DNA from: Cephalotus follicularis
Taxonomy: Eukaryota; Streptophyta; Magnoliopsida; Oxalidales; Cephalotaceae
Direction: 5' to 3'
NCBI GenBank assembly: GCA_001972305.1
Contig: BDDD01000018.1
Coordinates: 806,001 to 870,000 of the forward strand
Length of the DNA: 64,000 nucleotides
The notes beneath the pieces were generated by a model that searched no databases, was not told the DNA's origin, and saw nothing but the letters and a program-made list of their open reading frames with translations. The position numbers and the translations under genes are program-made. This document shows positions 34,491-45,227 of the stretch, piece after piece (positions within the stretch are counted from its first letter, which is position 1; the number at the start of each line of letters is the position of its first letter).

Positions 34491-37283
34491 TTTTTACCCT
34501 TTCACAGACAGAGGTTCCGGAGTCTACCTCGGTCGTCGGAGGTACACTGTATATTTATGGTTTTCCTGCTAGAGTGTTGATGGACCCTAGAGCATCACAT
34601 TCTTTTATTTCTTCACAATTTGCATCATGATTAGATGTAACACAAGATTGCATGCCATACACCTTTGATGTGAGCACACCGGCTGGAGTTTCCATGTATA
34701 CCGATACCGTATATAGGAGTTGTGAGATGCCTATGGCAGGCATTTCCTTGTATGCAGATTTGATAGTATTGCCCATTTGCAACATCGATGTTATTTTGGG
34801 GATGGATTGGCTGTCAGCACATCATGCTTACATGGACTGCTACAGCAAGACGGTTGATTTTTGTCTATCCGATGGTACTGTTTTCCAGTTTAAGGGAGAC
34901 AAGGGGTCCTCTACACCGATTAAATCCTTCATTCGCGCGTCGAGGTATCTCGAGAAGGGATGCGAAGGATATCTCGCTTACGTAATTGACCGGAGGAAAG
35001 AGAAGGGTTTGATCCTGGAGGAGATCCCAGTGGTGTGTGAATTTCCAGATGTATTTCTTGATGACTTGGAATCTTTGCCACCGAAGAGGAATATGGAGTT
35101 TGTTATCGATCTTATACCAGGTACAACTCCTATTTCTAAAGCACCATATAGAATGGCTCCTGCAGAATTGAGGGAACTGAAACTGCAGTTACAAGATCTG
35201 ATCGATAAGGGTTTTATTCTACCCAGTGTTTCTCTATGGGGTGCGCCTGTATTGTTTGTCAAGAAAAAGGATGGGTCGATGAGGCTCTACATCGACTACA
35301 GAATGTTGAACAAGGCAACTATCAAGAACAAGTATCCTTGACTTCACATCGAGGATTTGTTTGACCAGTTGCAAGGAGCAAGAGTATTCTCGAAACTTGA
35401 CTTGAGGTCAGGCTATCACCAGTTTAGGGTGAGGGAAGGAGATATTGAGAAGACTGCTTTCCGAACAAGGTATGGTCACTACGAGTTCCTCGTGATGCCT
35501 TTTGGAGTTACCAATGCACCGGCTGCGTTCATGTCATTGATGAACGATGTGTTTTGACCGTACCTGGACCAGTTTGTCGTCGTGTTCATTGACGACGTGC
35601 TAGTATGCTCAAGGAGTGAAGAGGAGCATGCTTGCCATCTGAGGTTGGTTTTGCAGATTCTCCGAGAGCAGCAGCTGTATGCCAAATTCAGTAAGTGTGA
35701 GTTTTGGCTTGACCGTGTGATCTTCCTTGGTCACATTGTATCTTGAGAGGGTTTGGCGGTGGATCCGTCGAAGACAGAGGTGGTACGAGATTGGCCACAG
35801 CCGAAGAACGTAACGGAGGTACGTAGTTTTCTTGGCTTGGCGGGGTATTACAGGAGGTTTATCCAGAACTTTTCAAGGATAGCCGAGCCCTTGACTAGAC
35901 TGACCCGGAAGAAGACCTTGTTTGTCTGGGAAGAGGATTGTGAAGCTAGCTTCCATGAACTAAAGGATCGGTTGGTTTCCGCTCCTATCTTGGCATTACC
36001 TGAGGGTAATGAGGGCTTCGCAGTCTATAGTGATGCATCAGGTAAGGGATTGGGCTGCGTGCTGATGCAGCGAGGAAAGGTAATCGCTTATGCTTCTAGG
36101 AAGCTGAAGCCGTATGAAGAAAACAACCTGACTCATATGTCGTGAAGTGTTTGACTTGCCAGCAAGTCAAGGCAGAACACCAGAGACTGGCAGGACTGTT
36201 GCAGTCATTACCTGTGGCAGAGTGGAAATGGGAACACATCACGATGGACTTTGTTTCTGGATTTCCACTGACTAGGCATCGTCATAATGCCATGTGGGTT
36301 ATTGTTGATAGACTCACCAAATCAGCACACTTTTTGCCTACACATGTCACTGATTCAGCGAGCAAGTTGGCTCGATTATATGTGAAGGAGATTGTGAGAC
36401 TACACGGTGTTCCGGTGAGCATCGTTTGTGATAGGGATTCGATCTTCACTTCCAACTTCTAGAAGAGATTTCAGACAGCATTCGGAACGAGATTGAATCT
36501 CAGTACTGCTTTTCACCCTCAGACCGATGGGCAGTCTGAGCGTACCATCCAGACCTTCGAGGATATGCTACGGGCTTGCATTATTGATTTTGCTGGTACT
36601 TGGGAGGATCACATTCCCTTGATAGAATTCTCTTATAATAACAGCTATCATTCCAGTATCGGCATGGCACCGTTTGAAGCGCTGTATGGGAGGAAGTGCA
36701 GATCTCCTGTGTGTTGGGACGAAGTGGGTGAACGACCATTGCTTGGGTCAGATTTGGTGGAGGAGACTTCGGAGAAAGTCAAGTTCATCAAAGAGAAGTT
36801 GCTAGCAGCACAGAGTCGGCAGAAGAGCTATGCCGACAGTGTAAAGTGAAGCCTTTAACCTTGAATGTTGGAGATTACGTGTTTTTGAAGGTATCTCCGT
36901 GGAAAGGGGTGCAAAGGTTCGGAAAGAAGGGCAAGTTAGCGCCACGCTATATTGGTCCGTTTGAGATTCTAGAGAGAGTTGGGGAGGTAGCTTATCAGCT
37001 AGCCTTGCCTCATACTTTGTCGGACGTACATGATGTCTTCCATGTATCGATGCTACGAGGTTATATCCGAGATCCATCACATGTCCTGGATTATGACTCG
37101 GTTACGGTGAGGGATGACCTTTCCTGCGAGGAGTCACCCGTGAGAACCTTGGATTGGAAGACACAAGTATTGAGGAACCGGACCATTCTGATGGTGAAGG
37201 TTCAGTGGCAATTTCATCGGCTGGATTAAGCGACTTGGGAACGTGAGGATGATATCCGAGAACGTTATCCGCATTTCTTTTAG
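34491..37283 (+). pseudogene. pol of element F with RNase H-integrase deletion
   Basis: Protease near 34580 (DPRASHSFIS, the Gly of DPG changed to Arg). Reverse transcriptase about 35200-35700 with '[17 protein letters not shown]', '[17 protein letters not shown]' and catalytic FIDDV near 35590. RNase H starts ('[19 protein letters not shown]') but at about 36135 jumps out of frame into the integrase zinc-site end ([14 protein letters not shown]). Compared with A, roughly 400 bp covering the rest of RNase H and the start of integrase are missing. The integrase core is then good ('[10 protein letters not shown]', '[20 protein letters not shown]'), and a chromodomain-like tail ends at TAG 37281-37283. 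Several stops. Confidence 0.9.
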
Positions 37284-37308
37284 TATTGTGTTAATTTCGA
37301 GGGTGAAA

Positions 37309-37328
37309 TTTCTTGAAGGAGGGGTGGA
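37309..37328 (+). other. Polypurine tract of element F
   Basis: TTCTTGAAGGAGGGGTGGA precedes the LTR start TGTAACGCCCGG. Confidence 0.8.
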
Positions 37329-40049
37329 TGTAACGCCCGGTATTTTCGTTCTGTAATATTTCATTCTAAGATGTAATCGTATGCAGGAATTAATAAAAAG
37401 TTGGAGTTTTCACCTCAATAATGTTTTCCAAACCCTAAATATTACTTTGGGAGAAAGGAATGTGTATGTTAAGCCAAAACGGTACAGTTTTGGGACAAAC
37501 GCGTCGATGTCTTTGGAAAGACGTCGACGCCTATGGGAGCAAAGGCGTACGTGAATGCATGTACATGCACGTCGATGTAGACAAAGACATCGACCCCCGT
37601 CGTGTGAAGAGGGGAAAAGACATCGACGTCTATGGCAGACGTCGACGTCTTTGAAAGGAATATCAGTCACGTTATGAACTGACAGAATAACATGCAATGG
37701 GGCAACTTTTGAGGCATCATCTTGGCATCTTTCCATGCACAATGCGACGTGGTGATCATGCCAGTGTGTTTCCAGGCATGCTCCAAAACGTGTTCATCCC
37801 CTGGTGCATGCGAGGGCTGTGCCATCTCTTCACCTGCAGCCTCCAGAAGAGAAAAGGAAGAGAGTCAAAAACAGAGAAGAGAGAAGAGGACACGGGTGTG
37901 GATGCATGTGAAACTAGAGGAAAGGGAAGGATCTTTGGCAACATAAAACACCTCCTCCTTCCCCTCCTCAGTTAAACACTGTGAGAGAAAGAACAAAGAA
38001 AGAAAAGGAGAAGATAGAACCACCATTGTCAAACTTGGTTGGAGCTTGGAACTTGGAGCTGGTGGCTTGCAGCAACGGGAATGACCTAGAGGCTGTTGTA
38101 ACCAGTTTGGAACTTAAAGGGGTGGACTTTCCAGTTCCTAATGTGGAACAACAAGGTAGGGGAAAGTGATGATTCCTATACATGCATTTTGAGTTTTAAG
38201 ATAATGAATGCCATTGATGAATTGCATGTTAATGGGTGAATTGTAATCTATGGACTTCTTGTGATGACTACTGTGATGTACGGAGTAACCATGCATGTAT
38301 GATTTACATGAATATTTGAACTGGTTGTGTAAAGGACGGATTTGATAATGGCTTGGTGTGTTAAAACTGTGGAGAAAATGTTCTTGGTTGGATAGACATC
38401 AACGCCTACATAAAGACGTCGATGCCTTCATGTGTAAATGTGAAAGACATCGATGCTTGAGTAAAGACATCGATGCCTTTTCTGGGCATTGTAGAACAGT
38501 AATGTTTTGCCTTCTTGTGTGAATGCGAAAGACATCGATGTCTTTGGGAAGACATTGATGCCTTTTCTGGGTATTGCAGAACCGTAGTGTATACTGTTGA
38601 TGGTGGGATACCCTTGAGGTTGCATGCATGATTTGACGTTATGGTTACATATCCTGTTAACCAGTAGCATGCCTTACACTTTGAGAGGGCGAGATTTGTT
38701 TATACGAAGGTTTAAAGGGCCGGATTCTACCCTGCAGGATCAAGATTCGCGAACTGATACCTTATGGTATCATAAGGACATCGACGTCTTTGGGAAAGCA
38801 TCGATGTCTTTGGTCCAAAAACGCTTGGGAATAACTGTATGAATCGTTGGCGCCTTAGGGTAAAGACGTCGACGCCTTTGGGATAAGCATCGACGCCTAC
38901 CCCCCTATTTGAAGAAATTCCGCTCGAATGGGACCCGCTAGACCCGAAACGACTCTAGAAACGATCCTAGATGCATTCTGAGCATATGTTTGCATTATTA
39001 CTGTGAATTGCATTATGGTTGATTTCAAAAAAGTGTTAACCATTTTGAAAAGCTTGTATGATTATTATAATCATTATTGTACGAAAATGTATATTTGTCA
39101 ACATATGAACATATATATTTTCGAAATGACTGGGGAAAGTATTATCCAAAGACGGAGAAATGTTTTAAAGGATTGGTTACACAATTCAAAATGTATTGTT
39201 TTAAGTTTTATAACTTATCACAACCTGAGAACGGAGTAATATATTTTAAACATATATAGTTTGATCAAGTACGGTGTTTGTGCTTGTTGATTATTGGCCG
39301 TTGTGCTAATAACCGGTTGATTGTTTAGCCGTCGTGCTAAGCAACCTGTACGGAGGACTTGCTTCAAACCGTTCGCAAACGAGGATTGGAGTAAGAGTGC
39401 ATGACGTTGGGGCCAGGAGGTGGCAACGGTCATGACGACTTGTTTGTCTGGTTCCTTTTTGGGACATACTTACTGCTTGTGTTCATGTAGCCTTATGAGG
39501 TTACACCTGTACTGTGGACATGGATATACTTTATACATGTATATACTGCGATATATATATACTGTACTGCATCATAATGCATTCATTCATGTTGCTCATT
39601 ATCATATACCTCGAACTGCATTTATGAGTTTATTCACTTAGCCGAGTGAGGACAAAGGCTAACCCCTACTGTAACAGATTGATGGACTGGGATTTGATAT
39701 GGAGCAACGCAAGGAAACTTAAGGAGAAGACTGAGTTGTTCTCTTATTTTATGTACTGGTTTACTGAACAATGATTATGATAACTGGATTATTGTAACGT
39801 GGTTTATTTCTTTTGTACTGTATTATCAGGCTCCGTTTATGGGCGATCGACAATATTGTTGGGTTTTATATAAACTCCGTGGGTATCACGTAGTATGGGA
39901 TGCGTGATACATATTTTATTTCATCTTACTTCATGTTATTGCTTCCGCTACTGAAGGTTTTGTTTTTACGTAATATCGCATAAGCTGAATTATTTTATGT
40001 TGATTGCCTTACCTTTTATGTTGCCTTTTGGAAAACGAGGGGCGTGACA
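37329..40049 (+). repeat. 3' LTR of element F (complete)
   Basis: 2721 bp, TGTAACGCCCGG to GGGGCGTGACA. Motif arrays of the AAGACATCGATGTCTT type are at 37500-37660, 38395-38580 and 38775-38900, and contain both arms of the palindrome. No gene. Open frames such as 37460-37654 and 38399-38629 are made by these repeats. Confidence 0.92.
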
Positions 40050-40777
40050 TGCCAATAGAGCCTGTTTTGCATTTTGAGCATATGTTTGCATTGCATATTG
40101 CTATAGACTGGATTTTGGAATGAATGTATATGATTTCTAAAGTGTTTTAAAATTTTAGATAACTGTATTTATGGTTATTAAAGCCAATATTTTGTACGAA
40201 ATATTATATTCCAAGGATTGAAATGAGGTTTCAAAAGATGCTAACATAGGTTGAATAAATATGTTTTGGCAAGTATTTTATTGTGCATAAATCACTTGCT
40301 GGTGATTTTGGAAAGGATTATTTTGTATACATCAACATGTATATGTATGATTTCAAGCGTTTATGAAAATATAGACTACTTGAAACATAATTGACTGATT
40401 TTGGAAAGGATTTATGTTGTATACATCTACATGTGTATGTATGATTTCAAGCGTTTATGAATATATAGACTACTTGAAACATAATTGACTGATTTGGAAA
40501 GGATTTTTTTATATATATCTGAATGTATGCATGATTTCAAGTGTTTATGAATATATAGACTACTTGGAACATGATTGATTGATGATTGAGATTTCTCAGC
40601 CTACGTGCCAGTTAGCCAGCGAGCTTTCCTAGCCTTGGACAGTTAGCATCGACATGGGGCAAGCCTTCCCCGCCTGTGGCCTGATAGGCTCGAGCATTTC
40701 CTCACCCAGGACGGTTAGCATCACTTCGTAGGGGTTGGTCCTTTGTACGTGATTGATGGATTATGTGGTTGATTCTC
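40050..40777 (+). repeat. Internal fragment of an older Ty3 LTR (related to G), first piece
   Basis: Resembles the G LTR at about 62315-62700: 'tttgcattttgagcatatgtttgcattgcat' and 'tttcaagcgtttatgaa.atatagactacttgaaacataattga' occur in both. Here the latter block, about 95 bp, is repeated three times (40307-40585). It is cut on the left by F and on the right by copia H. Confidence 0.8.
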
Positions 40778-41993
40778 TGTTTTTATAGTGGTTCGGCTAA
40801 CTCTTGCCTACGTCCACTTTTCCCAAGGGAGCTCCTTGAGTTTCCACTAGCTCGAATTGATTAAGGAAGCAATTCGTTACACCTCATAGTTTTTGTGATT
40901 GACCTCAATCACTTGATCTTGACCTCAAGACCTTTTGAGGATTCACTCTCCTCTTTTACAAGTTTGTAATGTGTTTACAATGTACCCTCTCAGTAGGTTT
41001 GGCTTACAGTAAAGAAAAAGAGAGAATTACAAAGAAACTCAGAAAGTAAAGCTATGAGGCTTTTTGGAGAAGCTTAAGAGCACTTTGGTATTGTAGAATG
41101 TATCTTGCTTGATTACTTTTTTTCTTGATCTATTCTGAAGCCTTGGACCCTCCTTTATATAGCCAAACAATCCATGTATCCGTTACTTAAATTATGGAGA
41201 TTTTGAAATGAAAAACTGATGACAATCTGTAAACTCTTTTATGTAGCCGTTGGAGTAAAAACGTCGATGTCTTTTTATAAGCGTCGATGTCTTCATCATT
41301 TAACTAGCCGTTGCTAGCATTCAGGGCGTAATTTTGTGTGAAGACGTCGATGTCTATAAATGACGTCGATGTCTTTTCTGGAGTTGTGGCCAGCCTTTGA
41401 AGATATGAGCAACACATCGATGTCTTCAAACTGCGTCGATGTCTTTTCTGGAAAAATAGAAGTTATGAAAAACACATCGATGTCTTTGAAAAGGGATCGA
41501 TGTCTTTTACTTTGGAGTCGATGTCTTTGTAGGAAATACTCGATGACTTTGTTCAAAAACAACCTGTAACTTTGATGCATTAAAAACATTAATGTCTTTG
41601 TGAAGGATCGATGTCTTTAATGAAAACCGTCGATGTCTTCACTGAAAAAGATCGATACATTTGAATGAAAATAGCCTGTAACTTTCTGGGATAAAGACGT
41701 CGATGTCTTCTCTGAAAGGGATCGATGTCTTTGTTGAAAATCGACCTGTAACTTTTGAGGCTGAAGGCGTCGATGTCTTTTTAGAATGAGATCAATGTCT
41801 TTCATGAATAACTACCTGTAACTGCTGGTGCTTTAAATGCATCGATGTCTTCCTTCAATGACATCGATGTCTTTCATGTGAAACTCTCTTTTTGCATTTT
41901 TGTGAGTTTTTTTAAGTATCTTGCACATAAAGTAAAATTGTTAAAAGCAAATATGTTATCATCAAAACTAGGATTGAGACTAAAACGTCAACA
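40778..41993 (-). repeat. 3' LTR of element H
   Basis: It matches 49614-50839, about 95% by eye. At 41262-41875 it carries about 25 copies of a motif with core TCGATGTCTT, spaced 20-40 bp, some joined head-to-head as AAGACGTCGATGTCTT. Confidence 0.9.
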
Positions 41994-42200
41994 ATCTCCC
42001 CCTTTTTGATGATGACAAAAAATTGCGCATAAAGGCATAAAAAATGATATATGTATTGAAAATAGGAGAAAACTACAACCAAACAAAAAACTAACTTATA
42101 ACTTACTAAATTATAAAGCTATCTCCCCCTTTTTTGGATAGCATCAAAAAGACATGTACTATCATATAACATAAACATATAATGCTCCCCCTTAAGAAGT
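41994..42200 (-). other. Multiple polypurine tracts of element H
   Basis: CTCCCCCTTTTT beside the LTR at 41995, CTCCCCCTTTTTTG at about 42122 and CTCCCCCTTAAG at about 42185 give polypurine tracts on the minus strand. Another (CTCCCCCTCAAG) lies at about 42905. Repeated tracts are a known trait of Sireviruses. Confidence 0.7.
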
Positions 42201-42359
42201 CAAGATTTGAACAAAAACATATTAAAAAATATCATAACAAAATATCTTATATAACAGCAATAACATTTAAAAAGCCAAAAAAAATATCATTCACATCATA
42301 CACACTTGTTCACATTTCAACCATTTGTTCATAGTTACACAACCAAAATAAAAATACAA

Positions 42360-44607
42360 TCAAGAATCAGAAACAGGAGGATCATCATGAGCGGATTCAT
42401 CTCCAGAGGTCTCCTCGCATTTGTCAATAGATATTGATTCAGCAAGCTTCCATTCTAGACGTTTGAGACGTCTCTTGGTGACATGTAGATCATAGTAGAT
42501 TGTGTCTTCGACAGTATCAAAATCTGTACGGATTGTCTTGTGATCCTTCTCCAAGTGATCAAGTCGAGAATTGAGAGACTTGAACTTATCGTCGATAGAT
42601 GCTTCCATAGAATCAAACCGGACATTCAGTGCATCGAATCGAGAACTCATAAACTCGACAAGATGATCATACTCCAAGGTAGAGGTGGAACCATGAGTAT
42701 GAGAGCGAGGACGAGAAGGAGCAACTTCTTGACCAGTTTCTTGAGCTTCCCATGGAGGTAAATCTTCTTGTTCCTCTCGATTGATTCGCTGTGTTTGATC
42801 GCTTTTTGGACAATAAGTCCAAATCCCTTCTTGCTTTTTCCAACCCATCTGATTTAGCGTACTTTTGTTGTAGGTGTCTTCCTTTTTTAATTTTGCTCCA
42901 GTCTCCCCCTCAAGATGAACTTCATGGTAACGGAAGATTTTGGTTAAAATGCAACCAAAAGGAAGAACCGATTTCTTTTGGGTGAAGGCATGGACCATAG
43001 TATGGAGCATAAGCAATGGATAGCAAAATTTGATTTTGGAGATGATGCACCACATTAAAAATGCTTCCATCCGAGTAAGTTTTGCAGACCCACCACCGGT
43101 AGGGAGGAGCTAATGGACAATAAGATGATGAAGGATACGATGATCAACATATAGCTTATTTGTGCAAAGGGCCATGTTAGGGTGAATATTTGGATCATTG
43201 GGATACAGAATTGACAAAATGTCATTTGGATGAAATCCCTCAACTTTCGGCCACTTCTTGTATTCGAAAATATACAAGCCAGTGTGAGGAATGTGAAGAA
43301 TTGAAGCAAGAATCCTAGAATCTAGGAAGATTCTTTGGCCTTTAACAATAGAAGACAGGGCAAATTCCTCATTTGGACTAGAGACAATTCACAAATTCAT
43401 ATAAAATTCTTTAACTAGCTTGAAATAACTACAATTACAATTCTCTCTTGGGTTTACTCCCCAAATTCACTAGGGTTCACTCCCCTATTACAATCAAGTA
43501 TAAAGAGTTTGTGTTTGTAACTAAACCTCTCACAAGGTTGGATTTTACAAGATAGGATTGCTCAAAACAGTGAGAACAAGAATTGGCTTAAAATGCAAAA
43601 ATAAGACTTTTGATTGAGCTCTTTGATTTGAATGCCTTGAGTGTGATTTCCTTGAATTATGTTTGTATGTATGATTTTCTTGTGTTGTTCTCTCTTAATC
43701 TCTTCAAACATTCGTCATTTTATATCCTCTTGCCTCATAGATCCGTTGGGATTAGTTTAGGATTAATTCCTTAATGGAATGTCCACTGAAATCTGTCAGA
43801 AATTGTTGCAGTCGATCAAAGCGTCGACGGACCGCTACAAAGCGTCGACGGTCATGTGACCGTTGGGGCTCCCAAATTTGAATTCTCGGCTTGAGGCGCA
43901 GGCGTTCAATTGCTGGTGTCGACCGCCGGATAAAGCGCTGACGCTTAGTCTGTGGGCGTCGACGCTTAGGCACATTTTAATTGCCATTTCTTCTCTGCCT
44001 GAGACGGCAGGCGCTTTGCACTAAGCGCATCCGCTTTGAGCCTCAAAGCGCAGACGCTTGAATGTGAGCATCGACGCTTGGAGTGTTATTCCCAATTCTC
44101 CAAGTGCTTCACCGGTAGACGCTTTGTTCTTGTCTCGACAGTCAGTCAAAGCGCAGACGCTTTAACTCTAGGCGTCGACGGTCTGGGCAGTTTTCTGCAT
44201 AATTCTTGCTGGTTTGTTTATCTTTTATCTTTCTTGCACATCAAGAAACTTTGTCAAATACAAATATGTTATCATCAAAACTTAGGATTGAGACATAAAT
44301 GTCAACATAGCTTAACATAGAACATGTCTTGAATTTGCACCAGAGGATGAAGGTGCAAATTCTCAAGCCATGAGACAAAAGCAAACTCATTTGAACAAAA
44401 CGACAAGTCAATATTTCTTCCACCCATTACTCTTTTGTCAATAAAGGCAACATTCCGGAGTGGAATGATTTCCTCGGATTCGGAATCCGATTCAAAAGCG
44501 GGATCAGGAGATGGTTCCCGAATATTGAGTTTTCGTTTAGAAGCAAGTTTTGGTTACTTGGAGGGACCAGCAGCCCTCTTTTTACCAGCTCGTTTTGTAT
44601 GTGTCAT
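42360..44607 (-). pseudogene. Third ORF of element H (plant-transposon-protein domain, coiled coil), split by solo LTR J
   Basis: The minus-strand start is ATG 44607 (MTHTKRAGKKRAAGPSK); the first part runs to about 44312 with one stop. It resumes at about 43346 and ends at 42360 with one further stop near 43112. The middle contains 'DSRILASILHIPHTGLYIFE' and 'WPKVEGFHPNDILSILYPND', resembling the 'putative plant transposon protein' domain found in retroelement-linked ORFs. The last 120 residues are a heptad-rich coiled coil ('SRFDALNVRFDSMEASIDDK'). No signal peptide or membrane segment is evident, so I do not call it an envelope. The insertion leaves TTAAC on both sides. Function unknown. 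Confidence 0.72.
43347..44311 (-). repeat. Solo copia LTR J inside the third ORF of H
   Basis: About 965 bp. Its right end, 'ggattgagacataaatgtcaaca', closely resembles the LTR end of H (complement of TGTTGACAT...), so J is a related copia LTR on the minus strand. A 5-bp repeat TTAAC (43342-43346, 44312-44316) flanks it. The outermost bases do not form perfect TG...CA. Inside are motifs GCGTCGACGG, GCGCAGACGCTT and GCGTCGACGCTT (43800-44190). Confidence 0.75.
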
Positions 44608-44639
44608 TTTATCAAACAGTTTGAGTGCACAACACAAAG

Positions 44640-45227
44640 TGTAAAAAGAGGAAGGAAAAAGAGAGATTGATGGAAGACACTAAACCTTGATCACGACAAA
44701 GGATGGAGTAGATGATGCTTTGATGACTAGAAAAAAAATTTAGAGAGAAAAAAAAATTTTAGACAAAAAGTCCAAAGAGATAAAGTGAGAATATAAAACA
44801 GTCGATGTGTTTTTATGTAGAACTCGATGACTGAGATAAAGACGTCGACGTGATTTTAAACGCATCGATGTGTTCTTAAAAAAACTTAGTTAAAAATATC
44901 GATGTGAAATAAAACGTTGCGTTTTGAAAAGCATCGACATGTTTTTAAAGAGATCGACGTGTTTTATAAAGACTTAAAGAACATCGACATTTTATAAAGA
45001 GATCGACGTTTTCACAAAACTACATCAATGTTTTTTAAAAAGAAGTCGACGTGTTTCGCCAAAAACAGAACAATAACAGAAAAACAGTAAAAAAAATCAA
45101 CTTCAAAAAAACATCCAATCAATCAAATCATTCAAACAAATAAACATTCATTCAAACTCACATAAACCTAGTTCTCTTCTAAACTTTGAAAAAGTATTTT
45201 CATCTAAAGGTTTGGTAAAGATATCAG
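44640..45227. other. Spacer between pol and third ORF of H, with motif array
   Basis: A/T-rich non-coding stretch. From 44800 to 45060 it holds about ten units like CATCGATGTGTTTT and GATCGACGTGTTTT, a variant of the LTR motif placed outside the LTR. Otherwise nothing is recognised. Confidence 0.7.

Larger units (their letters stand above)
29278..40049 (+). mobile_element. Ty3/gypsy element F (same family as B), carrying nested element E
   Basis: Order: truncated 5' LTR (29278-29772 and 32920-33240, split by E), primer-binding site 33244-33255, gag, pol with an internal deletion, polypurine tract, and complete 3' LTR 37329-40049. The two LTRs agree closely over their shared part, for example 'gagttgttctcttattttat' at 32923 and 39733. 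The 5' LTR lacks its first part, where C ends. The 3' LTR end is followed by sequence of an older Ty3 LTR (40050 onward), so F inserted into that. Confidence 0.9.

Noticed and set aside
41262-41875. Open frames on both strands in the TCGATGTCTT arrays (for example KDIDVF-like repeats)
   Set aside because: The frames follow from the near-palindromic repeat and differ between LTR copies. No protein is supported.
42360-43070. Retroviral envelope gene in copia H
   Set aside because: No signal peptide, transmembrane anchor or cleavage site is visible. The coiled coil alone does not support an envelope.
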